Source: Clostridia bacterium (GTDB lineage: Bacteria > Bacillota > Clostridia > Oscillospirales > Oscillospiraceae). Taken from it: 64,000 bases of DNA. Under the pieces are notes generated by a model. It was not told where the DNA came from, did not search any database, and saw only the letters and a program-made list of their open reading frames with translations. Each line of letters starts with the position of its first letter. Position 1 is the first letter of the stretch. Shown here piece by piece: positions 22,075 to 31,591 of the stretch. The stretch spans positions 1 through 64,000 of the forward strand of contig SAAS01000005.1 of assembly GCA_009929315.1 (NCBI GenBank), given 5' to 3'. The position numbers and the translations under genes were made by a program.

Positions 22075-24531
22075 TTAAATGGCGTTAATATCGCCGAAAA
22101 CGGTAACGCCCTTAAATTCCTTGTTTGTGTTGCAGAAAATTATGACATTTGAAATCAGTTCGCGAAGCGCTTTGTCCTCTCTGCAGGAAATTGTCAGCCG
22201 ATAGCGAAAGCTCATATTCACTCGGACAACGGATAGTGGCGCTGGTCCGAGTATGCGAACGTCAGCTCGTCCGGCAAGCTCCTTAGTCAAAATTCGATTT
22301 GCGGTGTTAAGGCAGCGCAGAACAGCGGATTCGCTCTGACCTACTGCGGTCAATGAAAAAAGGTCTGAAAACGGCGGGCACCACTGAAGTCTTCGCATTT
22401 CAAGCTCGCCCGAATAGAATCCGTCGTAATCTTGATTAGCTGCCTGCTGAATGACTTGATTCTGGGGTGTGAAAGTTTGAATAACTGCCCTGCCGGCAAC
22501 TTCTCCCCTGCCGGAACGACCGACCACCTGTGTGATGAGGGAAAAAGTTCTTTCCGAAGCTCTGTAATCTCCTGCATAAAGCGACTGATCCGCCATAAGA
22601 ACGCCGACAAGCGTTACATTCGGAAAATCGAGTCCCTTCGTAACCATTTGGGTACCTATGAGGATGGGGATTTTCTCATCACGAAAACGGCTGAGCAAAA
22701 CATCGTGAGAGCCTGCGCCTGAAACAGTGTCCAAATCAAGGCGCACCACTTGCGTTTCGGGGAAAAGCTCACGAAGCTCCTCCTCGATCTTTTGCGTTCC
22801 CGCACCGATAAAGCTCAGTTTTCCTCCGCAGTCCGGACAAGAATCATCTACACTCTGCGTATAACCGCAGTAATGGCACATAAGTCTTTTGTTTGCGCTG
22901 TGGTAAGTAAGACTGACGCTGCAGCGCGGGCACTTATAAGTATAGCCGCATTCGCCGCAGCTAATAAGCTTTGAGCTCCCGCGGCGGTTGAGAAATAGTA
23001 TGCTCTGCTCGTTTTTTGCGATGTTTTCACTAAGCTCATCTATAAGCACGGAGCTTAAATCTCCGCCGTTTCCGCTTCGCAGTTCCTTTTTCATATCTAC
23101 TATAACAACCTGCGGCAGCGACATACGGTTATATCTCGAAGGTAGCGAAAAGAAGCTGTATTTGCCGATTTCGGCGTTGTAGCGGGTAACGACATCGGGC
23201 GTCGCGCTGCCTAGCAGCAGGAAGGCTCCTGTCTGCGCGCAGCGGAATTTTGCGATGTCTCTGGCATGGTAGCGCGGAGCATTTTCGGACTTGTAGCTGT
23301 CCTCCTGCTCCTCGTCGATGATAATAAGCCCCAAATTCTGAACAGGTGCAAAAACAGCGCTGCGTGTGCCTATAACGACCTTCGCCGCCCCGCTTTTTAT
23401 TCTTTTCCATTCGTCATAGCGCTCTCCGGCTGTGAGGCTGCTGTGCATTACGGCGATTTCCTCCCCGAAATACGAGGAGAAGGTTTCCAGCATTTGCGGT
23501 GTCAGCGCGATTTCGGGAACAAGGAGTATTGAGGCTTTATCCAGTTTTATAAGCGCGTTAATAAGGTGAATGTAAACAGAAGTCTTTCCGCTGCCGGTAA
23601 CACCGTAGAGCAGCGCGCAGGCCGCGTTATTGTCGTTTGCAAGCTTCAGCAGCCCATCATACGCCTTTTTCTGCTGTTCGGTCAGTTCAGGCAGAGAGAG
23701 CTTCTGACCCTCCCTGTATTCGGGTCTGCGGAAAACCTCAATGCGGTCTATTTCAATCAGACCGTCCTGCTCAAGCCTCTTTATTACGGCATTTCCCGCG
23801 CCCGTCAGATAACGAATGTCATTGACGGTAGCACCTCCGAAATTTGCCAGAAGCTCAAGCACAGCCGCCTGCGAGGGCGCGCTGCGTTTTTTTGATACCG
23901 AAGCCTCTACCGCGCTTTCCGTCGGAACAGCGAGGGAAACGAAGCTCACGGTCTTGTCCTTGATTCTTCGGCTCTCGAAACTATCCGTAATGAGAATGTT
24001 CTTCGAGCAAAGTGCGCGCAGAGCGCTTCCGGGATTATCCTCGCCGAAGGCAAGTTCAAGGTCGCGGTATTCACAAGCCCCGCCGTGCGCAAATATAACG
24101 TCAAGCAGCTTGCGTTGCTTCTCTGAGCGGCTCGACGCGGTGTATGCCTCGTCTTTTGCGATACCCTCTGCGATGCGGCAGCTTGCGCTTAAGTTATACC
24201 ACAAACCGGCCGGCAGCATGGCCTTGACAGCGTCGTAAACCGTGCAGAAAAAGCGCTCGCGCATCCAGAGCGAAAGCTTAATAAGCTCCTGCGACAGCAC
24301 CGGTTTTTCGTCCAAAATTGAGCTTACGCACTTGAGCTTCTCGCAGTCGGAGCTTTGGTAAAGACTCAGCACTATGCCCTCGGTTTTTCTGTTGCCCTTT
24401 GAAAACGGCACGATTACCCGCATTCCCTGTGAGAGCGTACCCGCAAGGTTTTCGGGAACGATATAGTCATAAGGCTTGTCTATCTGATAGGTCGCGGCTG
24501 ACACCGCAATTTTTGCAACAGTTTTTTCCAC
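22075..24531 (-). CDS. priA: Primosomal replication restart helicase PriA
   Basis: The GTG at 24531 lies nine bases after AAGGAG and gives the expected N-terminus (KTVAKIAVS...), so I prefer it to the ATG ten codons upstream. The 818-residue protein has the 3' DNA-binding domain, a helicase core (Walker A GVTGSGKT, DEEQ box IIIDEEQEDSYK, GSATPD) and a zinc-binding insertion with eight cysteines (CGECGYTYKCPRC, MCHYCGY, CPDCGG). It reloads the replisome at stalled forks. The coaBC gene that commonly separates it from rpoZ is absent. Confidence 0.95.
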   Translation of the reverse strand: MEKTVAKIAVSAATYQIDKPYDYIVPENLAGTLSQGMRVIVPFSKGNRKTEGIVLSLYQSSDCEKLKCVSSILDEKPVLSQELIKLSLWMRERFFCTVYDAVKAMLPAGLWYNLSASCRIAEGIAKDEAYTASSRSEKQRKLLDVIFAHGGACEYRDLELAFGEDNPGSALRALCSKNILITDSFESRRIKDKTVSFVSLAVPTESAVEASVSKKRSAPSQAAVLELLANFGGATVNDIRYLTGAGNAVIKRLEQDGLIEIDRIEVFRRPEYREGQKLSLPELTEQQKKAYDGLLKLANDNNAACALLYGVTGSGKTSVYIHLINALIKLDKASILLVPEIALTPQMLETFSSYFGEEIAVMHSSLTAGERYDEWKRIKSGAAKVVIGTRSAVFAPVQNLGLIIIDEEQEDSYKSENAPRYHARDIAKFRCAQTGAFLLLGSATPDVVTRYNAEIGKYSFFSLPSRYNRMSLPQVVIVDMKKELRSGNGGDLSSVLIDELSENIAKNEQSILFLNRRGSSKLISCGECGYTYKCPRCSVSLTYHSANKRLMCHYCGYTQSVDDSCPDCGGKLSFIGAGTQKIEEELRELFPETQVVRLDLDTVSGAGSHDVLLSRFRDEKIPILIGTQMVTKGLDFPNVTLVGVLMADQSLYAGDYRASERTFSLITQVVGRSGRGEVAGRAVIQTFTPQNQVIQQAANQDYDGFYSGELEMRRLQWCPPFSDLFSLTAVGQSESAVLRCLNTANRILTKELAGRADVRILGPAPLSVVRVNMSFRYRLTISCREDKALRELISNVIIFCNTNKEFKGVTVFGDINAI

Positions 24532-24573
24532 AGTCCAGCGCTCCTTTATCAGATTTGCCAAAGCCTGTGTGAG

Positions 24574-24771
24574 CTAGTTTTTTGTAACCGCTTTGATTTT
24601 TCCGGTATAAACCTCGTCAATCGCGGTTGACACGGGCTTTTTATCGAGATGGATACCGTTGTCGTCGGCCTCGCTGGAAATTTCTCTGGCTCTGCGGGAA
24701 ATCAGGTTGACAAGAAGATAACGGCTTCCGATTTTCTGTACTAAATCGGAAAGAGGGGGGTAAAGCATCAT
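24574..24771 (-). CDS. rpoZ: RNA polymerase omega subunit
   Basis: The ATG at 24771 overlaps the gmk stop (ATGA), and the 65-residue product starts [20 protein letters not shown], matching the omega family; longer starts inside gmk are unlikely. The motifs SRYLLVNLISRRAREIS and KPVSTAIDEVYTGKI are typical. Omega assists RNA polymerase assembly. Confidence 0.9.
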   Translation of the reverse strand: MMLYPPLSDLVQKIGSRYLLVNLISRRAREISSEADDNGIHLDKKPVSTAIDEVYTGKIKAVTKN

Positions 24772-25376
24772 AATGAACACACCTTTGTCAAATATTTTTT
24801 TCGTTCTTCCGCCTTGCACTTTTCGGCGGTGATAATGGATTTAATTTCGTTGGCTGCCGTATCGGGGTCGTCGTTTATAACAATGTAGTCATAATTAAGC
24901 GCCACCGAATATTCAAACCTTGCCGTTTTTATACGCTGTTTGATTTTTTCTTCACTGTCAGTTCCTCTTGCGTGAAGTCTCTTTTCGATTTCCGAGAAAT
25001 CGGAGGGAATGACGAAAATCAATATCGCCTCCGGACAACTGCTCTTTATCTGCATAGCACCCTGAACCTCAATGTCAAAAAGGACGCTCAGCCCCTTTTC
25101 GAGGCTTGCGGTTACGGGAGCTTTCGGGGTTCCGTAATAGTTATCGACATACTGTGCATGCTCAAGCAGTTCGCCGTTATCAATCATACTGCAAAAATGC
25201 TCATTGTCCGTGAAAAAGTAGTCAACGCCTTCGCACTCCCCCTCACGCGGTTTTCTGGTTGTGGCGGAAACGGAAAAAACAATGTCTTTTTCATCTTCCA
25301 TAACCCGCGAAATGACCGTGCTTTTACCGGCGCCCGAGGGGCCGGAAACAACAATCAATTTCCCGCAATCACTCAT
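24768..25376 (-). CDS. gmk: Guanylate kinase
   Basis: The P-loop [11 protein letters not shown] lies right after the N-terminus [13 protein letters not shown]-binding stretches [23 protein letters not shown] ([15 protein letters not shown]) and [12 protein letters not shown] are present. I choose ATG 25376 because its product starts near the family norm; an ATG at 25397 within remA is the alternative. It makes GDP from GMP. It overlaps remA and rpoZ on either side. Confidence 0.94.
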   Translation of the reverse strand: MSDCGKLIVVSGPSGAGKSTVISRVMEDEKDIVFSVSATTRKPREGECEGVDYFFTDNEHFCSMIDNGELLEHAQYVDNYYGTPKAPVTASLEKGLSVLFDIEVQGAMQIKSSCPEAILIFVIPSDFSEIEKRLHARGTDSEEKIKQRIKTARFEYSVALNYDYIVINDDPDTAANEIKSIITAEKCKAEERKKYLTKVCSL

Positions 25377-25647
25377 TTTCCTGTTCACCCCCGACATCCT
25401 GTTCGTTTTTGCCGCTCATCCTGCCTGCAACTGTTTCAGGCTGAATCGCGGAGAGTATAACGTGTCCGCTGTCCATAATGACAACGGCTCTGGTACGCCT
25501 GCCGTAGGTTGCGTCTATGAGCTGTCCTCTGTCGCGCACGTCGAGGATAATGCGCTTAATCGGCGCTGATTCGGGACTGACGATTGCGATTACGCGGGAG
25601 GCCGATACCATATTGCCAAAGCCGATGTTAATAAGTTTCAAGGTCAA
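25369..25647 (-). CDS. remA: Extracellular matrix/biofilm regulator RemA (DUF370)
   Basis: A 92-residue protein beginning [20 protein letters not shown], followed by [11 protein letters not shown] and [30 protein letters not shown], the characteristic RemA core. In Bacillus subtilis RemA is a DNA-binding ring protein activating matrix operons. The position between yicC and gmk is conserved. The last 20 residues form a polar tail that overlaps the gmk start. Confidence 0.93.
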   Translation of the reverse strand: MTLKLINIGFGNMVSASRVIAIVSPESAPIKRIILDVRDRGQLIDATYGRRTRAVVIMDSGHVILSAIQPETVAGRMSGKNEQDVGGEQENE

Positions 25648-25655
25648 ACCTCTCT

Positions 25656-26534
25656 CTACTCAATATTCTGAACCTGTTCCCTGATTTTTTCTATTTCAGA
25701 CTTCATGTCGAGAACTGTACGGGTTATCTCGTTATTGTTGCACTTAGAACCGATTGTATTTGTTTCGCGGTTGAGTTCCTGAACTATAAAGTCCAGTTTT
25801 CTTCCCGTCGGAACGTCACTGATAAGCATTTCGCGCATCTGGCCTATATGGCTGCGGAGCCGGACCGTTTCCTCATCGGTAGCGATGTGGTCGGCATAAA
25901 TCGCGGCCTCCGTAAGTATTCGTCCCTCGTCAATCTGCTTGTTTTCAAGGATTTCCTGCATTTTCTTAGTAAGTCTTTCGCGGTATTCCGTTACGACCTG
26001 AGGTGAACGGGCTTCGACGAAGGCAACGTATTTCTCGATTGCGTCGAGGCGCATACTGATATCCTCAAAGAGCTTGTGCCCCTCTCGCTCGCGCATAGCG
26101 TCATAATCGCATAGAGCTTTGTCCAGAATCTGCATCAGTTCCTTATGTGCCGCTTCCTTCTCAATCTCTTTCTTGTCCAGCGTGAGAACATCGGTTAGTC
26201 TTGCGATTTGATATGCCGTTACATCGGAGCTTACACCGAGCTTTGCTCCGATTGTTTCTAGAGCCTCTTTGTAGCTTTGAGCTAAATCTTCGTTGACATT
26301 TACCGCAATCCCCTCGCCTGATGCTGCATCAAAGGAGATGAAAACATCCACCTTACCCCGTGACACATGAGCCTGAACTGCTGATTTTACAGCTTCTTCG
26401 GCATACATAAAGCTGCGCGGCAGACGCACGGACGTATCTAAATAGCGGTTATTTACGCTTTTAAGCTCGACGGAGAGCTTGTAAACTCCGTCCGCCGTTT
26501 TCGCGCCGCCATAACCTGTCATGCTTTTTACCAT
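25656..26534 (-). CDS. YicC-family endoribonuclease
   Basis: The start at 26534 gives the usual [12 protein letters not shown]-terminus, with AAAGGAT upstream. The 292-residue protein has the family blocks [12 protein letters not shown], the central coiled region and the C-terminal DUF1732 segment [21 protein letters not shown]. Members have been described as endoribonucleases that affect small-RNA stability. It precedes remA by eight bases. Confidence 0.92.
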   Translation of the reverse strand: MVKSMTGYGGAKTADGVYKLSVELKSVNNRYLDTSVRLPRSFMYAEEAVKSAVQAHVSRGKVDVFISFDAASGEGIAVNVNEDLAQSYKEALETIGAKLGVSSDVTAYQIARLTDVLTLDKKEIEKEAAHKELMQILDKALCDYDAMREREGHKLFEDISMRLDAIEKYVAFVEARSPQVVTEYRERLTKKMQEILENKQIDEGRILTEAAIYADHIATDEETVRLRSHIGQMREMLISDVPTGRKLDFIVQELNRETNTIGSKCNNNEITRTVLDMKSEIEKIREQVQNIE

Positions 26535-26606
26535 ACTGTTATATCCTTTCCGCAAAAACGTATCTATCGATTTTGCGTGATTAAACTTTTTAAATTTGCA
26601 AAATGC

Positions 26607-27854
26607 CTAACTGATTTTTACATAGACACTGTACTCGCCGATAGCTCCGACTCCCGTGAATCCATCAACATATACCTTTGCGGGCGGCTGGAAAACTCCC
26701 GTTGTTGACCCTATATCCGAAAGGTCGGCTACTACCCTGATATTGTTCGCCGCGATTTTTGAAAGGACGTTACTCTTTCCGCGAAGCGTAACCTCAACAT
26801 TTTCGGTTACAACGGTAATCTTTTTCCCGTTAGCGCCGTTTATTGTTGTTATGTTGGTAACATTGAATTTTTTGGTTTCAAGCCCGATTATTTCAACTGT
26901 AACCTTGACCTCAGTTATTCCGGTTACATTTGAGATGTCGTTATCAAGCACAATATTGAAGCTGTCCTCATAAGAGCTTGCAAACGAAGTAAGGTCCACG
27001 GTTCCGAGAACTATCTTATTGATTCCCTCAAGTGTTTCGGCATCACCCGCGATTGTAATGGTTGAAGGATCACAGGTAATCTTAACATTTTCGGAAGTCG
27101 CTCCGCCGCCCTCCACCAGGTCGACTGTAAGCGGCACTTCCTTGGTTGATGTAATCGGGACCGTGACGGAAACCGTTTCATCTCCCAGAGTTATATTTCC
27201 CAAGTCTACATCATTGCCGTCAGAGTCCTTAAGGACATAGGAGGAAACAAACTGAATGGTCTTGCTGACATCATCGCGGTCAACCTCAACCCATGCGTAA
27301 GCCACCTTGCTTATCTCGCTTTCGGGTCCGCTGATTGTAACGGTCTGCGGGTCAAATTCAATCGGATGAGCCGCATAACCCTCGGCCACTGTGCCGACAA
27401 AGCTGCCTTCAAGCTCGACGGTTTTTGTGCTGGTCTTATCAATATTGAAGGAAATATTACCCGGCAGGATGTTTACAATATCAATTGAGCTTTTATCGCT
27501 TCCCTGCGGGAACTCAAGCTCAACAGATGAATTGTAAATCCCCTTTGAGCTGAATTTTGATACATCTACAACCGCGGTAATCTGGGTTGAGGAAAGCTTT
27601 GCGATTTCGCGCCTTGTCGTCCTGATTCTGACGCTTACGGTGTTTGAACTGACGTTTGAGATGACAAGTTCATACTTCTCGAGCAGATTTTCCTCACCCT
27701 TAAACACCACCTGAACCCCGTCGAAGGTGCGTTCGATTACGTCCCCTTCGGAAGTTGTCACATAGACCCATAAAAGAACGGAGGCAAGCAGTGAAACAAC
27801 AACCCATAGAAACTTGCTGTCCAGTATTCCGGATTTTACTTTCTTTTTATCCAT
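26607..27854 (-). CDS. cdaR: CdaR (YbbR-domain regulator of the c-di-AMP synthase)
   Basis: A 415-residue protein with one N-terminal membrane span (WVVVSLLASVLLWVYVTT) and four consecutive YbbR-like beta domains outside the membrane, recognisable from recurring 'P.TV.I.GP...I' segments (for example DPQTVTISGPESEISKV and DPSTITIAGDAETLEGI). CdaR binds and modulates CdaA. It overlaps the 3' end of cdaA by eight bases; glmM, the usual third member, is not adjacent. Confidence 0.92.
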   Translation of the reverse strand: MDKKKVKSGILDSKFLWVVVSLLASVLLWVYVTTSEGDVIERTFDGVQVVFKGEENLLEKYELVISNVSSNTVSVRIRTTRREIAKLSSTQITAVVDVSKFSSKGIYNSSVELEFPQGSDKSSIDIVNILPGNISFNIDKTSTKTVELEGSFVGTVAEGYAAHPIEFDPQTVTISGPESEISKVAYAWVEVDRDDVSKTIQFVSSYVLKDSDGNDVDLGNITLGDETVSVTVPITSTKEVPLTVDLVEGGGATSENVKITCDPSTITIAGDAETLEGINKIVLGTVDLTSFASSYEDSFNIVLDNDISNVTGITEVKVTVEIIGLETKKFNVTNITTINGANGKKITVVTENVEVTLRGKSNVLSKIAANNIRVVADLSDIGSTTGVFQPPAKVYVDGFTGVGAIGEYSVYVKIS

Positions 27855-28710
27855 TCTTCTTCACCCTAAAGAAATCAAGATAAGATCTCTTCTTATCGCC
27901 CGCGCCCAGTTCTTCATCAATAATAAGCTCGTTCCTGAGAATTTTCTCAAAGGTTTCCGCCGAAAGGTGACGTTTAAGCATGCCGTCCACTGCGAGCGAT
28001 ACCGCACCGGTTTCCTCTGAAACAATGGCAACCACCGCGTCCGAATGTTCGCTCATTCCAATGCCCGCCCTGTGTCGCATACCCAGGTCACGGCTTAAAT
28101 TCTGATTGTTTGAAAGCGGAAGCATACAGCCGGCAGCGGCAATTCTGCCTTCGCTGATTATTACGGCGCCGTCATGCAAAGGGGCTTTGTTATAGAAAAT
28201 GTTTTTCAGCAGCTCCGCCGTTGTGTCGGAATTTACGATTGTGCCCGTGTTTATCTGGTTATCAAGCTTATTTAGACGCTCAAAAACAATAAGCGCGCCT
28301 GTTTTATTCTTTGACATTGCGGTGCAGGCTATAACTGTTTGCGTTATCGCTGTGTCAATGGTTTGAACATTGGCATCGCCTCGGAACAGGTTCATAATGC
28401 TTCCGCTTCCGACTCTTTCAAGCGCACGGCGAAGCTCCGGCTGAAACAGAATTACAAGAGCGAGCAGACCAACCTCAACTGTCTTGCTGATAATGAAATT
28501 TATCACGGTTAGGTTAAGCCAATCGGATACCCACAGCACGAGGAGAACAACCACCACTCCTTTTGCGATTTTATGGGAGTTTGTCCTGCGTATAATGCCG
28601 ATAAGCTTGTATATCAAAAACGCGACAATAAGGATGTCGATTATATCCGGCACCCTTGCAGACAGAAGATAATGCACTGTCTGTGAAATTGAGTTTTTGA
28701 GCTGCTCCAT
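27847..28710 (-). CDS. cdaA: Diadenylate cyclase CdaA
   Basis: A 287-residue membrane enzyme. Three hydrophobic segments occupy residues about 18-95, followed by a DisA_N cyclase domain with the catalytic motifs LHDGAVIISEGRI (DGA) and GMRHRAGIGMSE (RHR). It joins two ATP into c-di-AMP, the essential Firmicutes messenger for potassium and cell-wall homeostasis. A good sigma-A promoter lies upstream. The downstream partner is cdaR. Confidence 0.95.
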   Translation of the reverse strand: MEQLKNSISQTVHYLLSARVPDIIDILIVAFLIYKLIGIIRRTNSHKIAKGVVVVLLVLWVSDWLNLTVINFIISKTVEVGLLALVILFQPELRRALERVGSGSIMNLFRGDANVQTIDTAITQTVIACTAMSKNKTGALIVFERLNKLDNQINTGTIVNSDTTAELLKNIFYNKAPLHDGAVIISEGRIAAAGCMLPLSNNQNLSRDLGMRHRAGIGMSEHSDAVVAIVSEETGAVSLAVDGMLKRHLSAETFEKILRNELIIDEELGAGDKKRSYLDFFRVKKNG

Positions 28711-28810
28711 AGGAAATACCTTCTATCTGTAAGTCATAGCGGCATTACTGCCGAACTCCGCCTAATTATTCACTGACAGGCTCACAAGCAAATGCAATTA
28801 CACAAAGATA

Positions 28811-28839
28811 ATTATATAATAATTGGCCCCAAATGGCAA
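28811..28839 (-). promoter_or_regulatory. Sigma-A promoter of cdaA-cdaR
   Basis: On the minus strand TTGCCA (complement of 28834-28839), 17-base spacer, TATAAT (complement of 28811-28816). The leader before the cdaA start is about 95 bases. Confidence 0.75.
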
Positions 28840-28855
28840 ACTATAATGCGCTTAT

Positions 28856-29977
28856 TTACAAAGTATTCAATACTTTTTTTAGAACATCGCCGGCATAGTC
28901 GACTTCCGAGAGCGTATTAAAGGGAGAAAAGCTGAATCGAACGGTGCCCTCCTCAATTGTTCCGACGGTTTCGTGAGCAGTCGGAGCACAGTGCAGACCC
29001 GCCCTGACACAGATTCCCGCCTTTCCAAGCTTTTCGGCAAGTTCATCCGAGCCGATTCTGCCGCTCATAACAGAAAGCACGCCCGATTGCATGTTCATTC
29101 CCTCGTCATAAAATAGCTTTAAATCGGGAATACCGCTGATTTTCTCTGCAAGTGCTGAGCAGAGCTTTTTCTCGTGCTTAACTATCGCGTCACTCGGCTT
29201 TGAGATAATAAATTTCACTCCCTGAGCAAGCCCTGCTATCCCGGCGACATTATGCGTTCCCGCTTCAAGTCTGTCCGGAAGAAAATCCGGCATCAGGTTT
29301 GTTGCGCTGTTGCTTCCCGTGCCTCCGTATAATACCGGAAAAACTTCGCTGTTGCAAAGCAGAACGCCCGTCCCCTGCGGTCCGAGCAGCCCCTTATGCC
29401 CCGGCATTGCGATAAATGCCGCGTCAAGCTGTGCAAAATCAAGGGGTATTGCGCCCGCCGACTGCGACGCGTCAACAATAAGTGGAACTCCGCTTTGGTG
29501 ACAGAGCGCGGATATTTCCCGAATCGGCAGAATAAACCCAAAGGCGTTCGACACATGGCTGCAAACGGCGCATTTCGCGCCGGGAAGAGCTTTTCTGAAA
29601 GCCTCAAGCGCGGCGCTCTTATTGAAAAGCTCGGATCTTGCAACGTGAACATCCGCGCCACGCGCTTTTAGAGGTCTTGTAACCGAATTATGCTCATAAC
29701 CCGAGATTACAACTCTGTCCCCCTCTGAAACCAGTGAGTTTATTGCTATATTTAGGCCGTGAGTGGCGTTATAGGTAAAAATCACGCTTTCCGGCTCAGG
29801 AACATTAAAATACGATGCAAGCATCATACGGCAATTTAAAACACAGTCAGCCGCGAGCATTGCCGGCTTGTGACAGCCCCTGCCGGGGCTTGCCATAGTC
29901 GACATAGCGCGGCTGACGGCATAAGAAACCTCTTGAGGTTTTTGAAGACTTGTCGCTGCGCAGTCAAGGTAAACCAT
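28856..29977 (-). CDS. Cysteine desulfurase-family PLP enzyme (class V aminotransferase, EF2568-like)
   Basis: A 373-residue protein starting MVYLDCAATSLQKP. The PLP-lysine is Lys195 in MPGHKGLLGPQGTG; HVSNAFG and VDASQSAG form the cofactor pocket, and the catalytic Cys is in RAGLHCAP near the C-terminus. The closest group I recognise is the 'cysteine desulfurase family protein' subgroup often found beside DUF3343 and selenium-related genes. It would release sulfur (or selenium) from cysteine (or selenocysteine). Its start overlaps the DUF3343 stop by one base. No IscU/SufU scaffold or selD is present nearby. Confidence 0.87.
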   Translation of the reverse strand: MVYLDCAATSLQKPQEVSYAVSRAMSTMASPGRGCHKPAMLAADCVLNCRMMLASYFNVPEPESVIFTYNATHGLNIAINSLVSEGDRVVISGYEHNSVTRPLKARGADVHVARSELFNKSAALEAFRKALPGAKCAVCSHVSNAFGFILPIREISALCHQSGVPLIVDASQSAGAIPLDFAQLDAAFIAMPGHKGLLGPQGTGVLLCNSEVFPVLYGGTGSNSATNLMPDFLPDRLEAGTHNVAGIAGLAQGVKFIISKPSDAIVKHEKKLCSALAEKISGIPDLKLFYDEGMNMQSGVLSVMSGRIGSDELAEKLGKAGICVRAGLHCAPTAHETVGTIEEGTVRFSFSPFNTLSEVDYAGDVLKKVLNTL

Positions 29978-30228
29978 TATGGCACCTCGCTGATTGAGCC
30001 GTCGTGAGATACCAAAAAGACCCGAGTCGGCCCAAGTCCGGCGTCCTTTAGCGTTGCTATTGAACGCGTAAGATTTTTTTCCGAAATTTTGACGCAGTAA
30101 TTACATCCCTGACCTGTTGCGCTCTTCGGAGCTTTTGTAATAATTGCGCTTATGCCTATACGCTCAAGTGCTCGGGAAGCTCTTTGCGCAAAGGTGAGCG
30201 ATCTGCACATGAGTAAATAATGAAGCAT
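29977..30228 (-). CDS. DUF3343 small protein, putative sulfur/selenium carrier
   Basis: An 83-residue protein with an early LLMCRSLTFAQRASRAL helix and a conserved central GQGCNYCVKIS motif with two cysteines, then a DAGLGPTRVF strand. DUF3343 proteins have been suggested to act as S/Se carriers. The gene is translationally coupled to the cysteine desulfurase gene, consistent with accepting sulfur or selenium from it. Its start codon lies in one arm of a ten-base stem (see the leader feature). Confidence 0.78.
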   Translation of the reverse strand: MLHYLLMCRSLTFAQRASRALERIGISAIITKAPKSATGQGCNYCVKISEKNLTRSIATLKDAGLGPTRVFLVSHDGSISEVP

Positions 30229-30288
30229 AGAAATTTTCCCTTCCGACAGGTAGATTGACCGTAAGTCGGTCTGAGATATTCTATGCTT
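30223..30288 (-). promoter_or_regulatory. Structured leader masking the DUF3343 start codon
   Basis: A perfect ten-base stem pairs 30288-30279 with 30232-30223; the latter includes the ATG. Inside, GACCG/CGGTC (30271-30267 with 30261-30257) competes with CCGAC/GTCGG (30269-30265 with 30247-30243). Mutually exclusive hairpins next to a sequestered start suggest regulated translation. I do not recognise a known riboswitch class. Confidence 0.45.
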
Positions 30289-30304
30289 AAAATTTGGCTC
30301 GTGT

Positions 30305-30775
30305 TCAGTTATTCAGTAATACAACGGCGTGGGCTGCAATTCCCTCTCCCGAACCGGTGAAACCGAGGCGCTCCTCCGTGGTTGCCTTAACATTAACTCT
30401 GTCTGTTGAAACATTTATTATTTCGGCAATTTTAGTCCTCATCGACGGGATATGGTCCGCAAGCCTCGGCGCCTCGGCAATAACGGTGCAGTCTAAATTT
30501 TCAACCGTAAACCCCAGAGAAAATACTCTTTCAAAGACAAGCCTTAAAAGCCGCGCGCTGTCCGCACCCTTATATTTGGGGTCTTTGTCAGGAAACATCA
30601 TGCCGATATCGCCGAGCGCGGCAGCGCCGAGCAGCGCGTCCATTATCGCGTGAAGGAGAACGTCCGCATCGGAGTGGCCGTCCAGTCCCTTGTCGTAAGG
30701 GATTTCTATTCCTCCGATTACAAGTTTTCTGCCCACCGCCAGTCTATGCACATCATAACCGTGCCCGATTCTCAT
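30305..30775 (-). CDS. ispF: 2-C-methyl-D-erythritol 2,4-cyclodiphosphate synthase
   Basis: The ATG at 30775 overlaps the ispD stop and gives the family start [18 protein letters not shown]; the 156-residue length is typical. Motifs include the zinc-binding [26 protein letters not shown] and the C-terminal [11 protein letters not shown]. It closes the cyclic diphosphate in the MEP isoprenoid route, directly after IspD's product chain. Confidence 0.96.
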   Translation of the reverse strand: MRIGHGYDVHRLAVGRKLVIGGIEIPYDKGLDGHSDADVLLHAIMDALLGAAALGDIGMMFPDKDPKYKGADSARLLRLVFERVFSLGFTVENLDCTVIAEAPRLADHIPSMRTKIAEIINVSTDRVNVKATTEERLGFTGSGEGIAAHAVVLLNN

Positions 30776-31503
30776 AGCATAGCCCGTTCCCTTCTCGAAG
30801 CTAAAATGCATTCGGCAAATCTAAGGTCCATCGGAGTGGTAATTTTGATATTCTCCTCGCTGCCTTCCGTAACACATACGTAAAATCCAAGATTTTCAAC
30901 AGCGGAGGCATCGTCAAAAACGGCGATGTTGTTTTGCAGGGCGTTGGTGAGCGCGCCTTTTATAAGCTCCGGAACAAAAACCTGCGGAGTCTGTGCGCAG
31001 AAGACCGAGGATCGCTCGGGCGTTTCCGTAACGAAAGAGCCCGAAACTATTTTTATGGTGTCCCTTGAGGCAATTACGGGTATGGCCGCCTTATACTTAT
31101 CGGCGCTCAATATGGTATCCTCAATTATCTTCATTGTTACAAGCGGTCTTGCGCCGTCATGAATCGCAATCAGCTTGCTGCGCTTGTCCGTTTCCGAAAC
31201 TCCGCTCAAAGCGGATTCAAGTCTCGTTGCACCGCCGCAGACAATTTTAGTGGCCTTGGTAATATTCATGGATTCGCAAAGCTCGGCGATTTCCGTGATT
31301 TTTTCAGACTCGGTAACCACAATAATTTCCGATACATATTTGCAGGCCTCAAAACTCATCAAAGAATAAGCTATAACCGGAATACCGGCAAGCCGGGCAA
31401 ATAGTTTGTCGCTGCCAAAGCGGCTTGAGGAGCCGGCAGCAACTATAACAGCAGAACAGCTGATTTTCTTGAGTGAAAGATCTAAGTAATTTTTAATCGG
31501 CAT
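30772..31503 (-). CDS. ispD: 2-C-methyl-D-erythritol 4-phosphate cytidylyltransferase
   Basis: The ATG at 31503 lies right after GGAGGATAAA, so the longer reading to 31554 is unlikely. The 243-residue protein has [44 protein letters not shown] and AQTPQVF, all IspD signatures. It attaches CMP to methylerythritol phosphate. It is coupled to ispF and follows carD. Confidence 0.94.
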   Translation of the reverse strand: MPIKNYLDLSLKKISCSAVIVAAGSSSRFGSDKLFARLAGIPVIAYSLMSFEACKYVSEIIVVTESEKITEIAELCESMNITKATKIVCGGATRLESALSGVSETDKRSKLIAIHDGARPLVTMKIIEDTILSADKYKAAIPVIASRDTIKIVSGSFVTETPERSSVFCAQTPQVFVPELIKGALTNALQNNIAVFDDASAVENLGFYVCVTEGSEENIKITTPMDLRFAECILASRRERAML

Positions 31504-31591
31504 TTTATCCTCCGAATAAGATTGTATAAAAATTGTAAACGGGCGCGTCAGCATAAAAATAAACTATGCTTACGCTGCCCGCCAACGGTTG

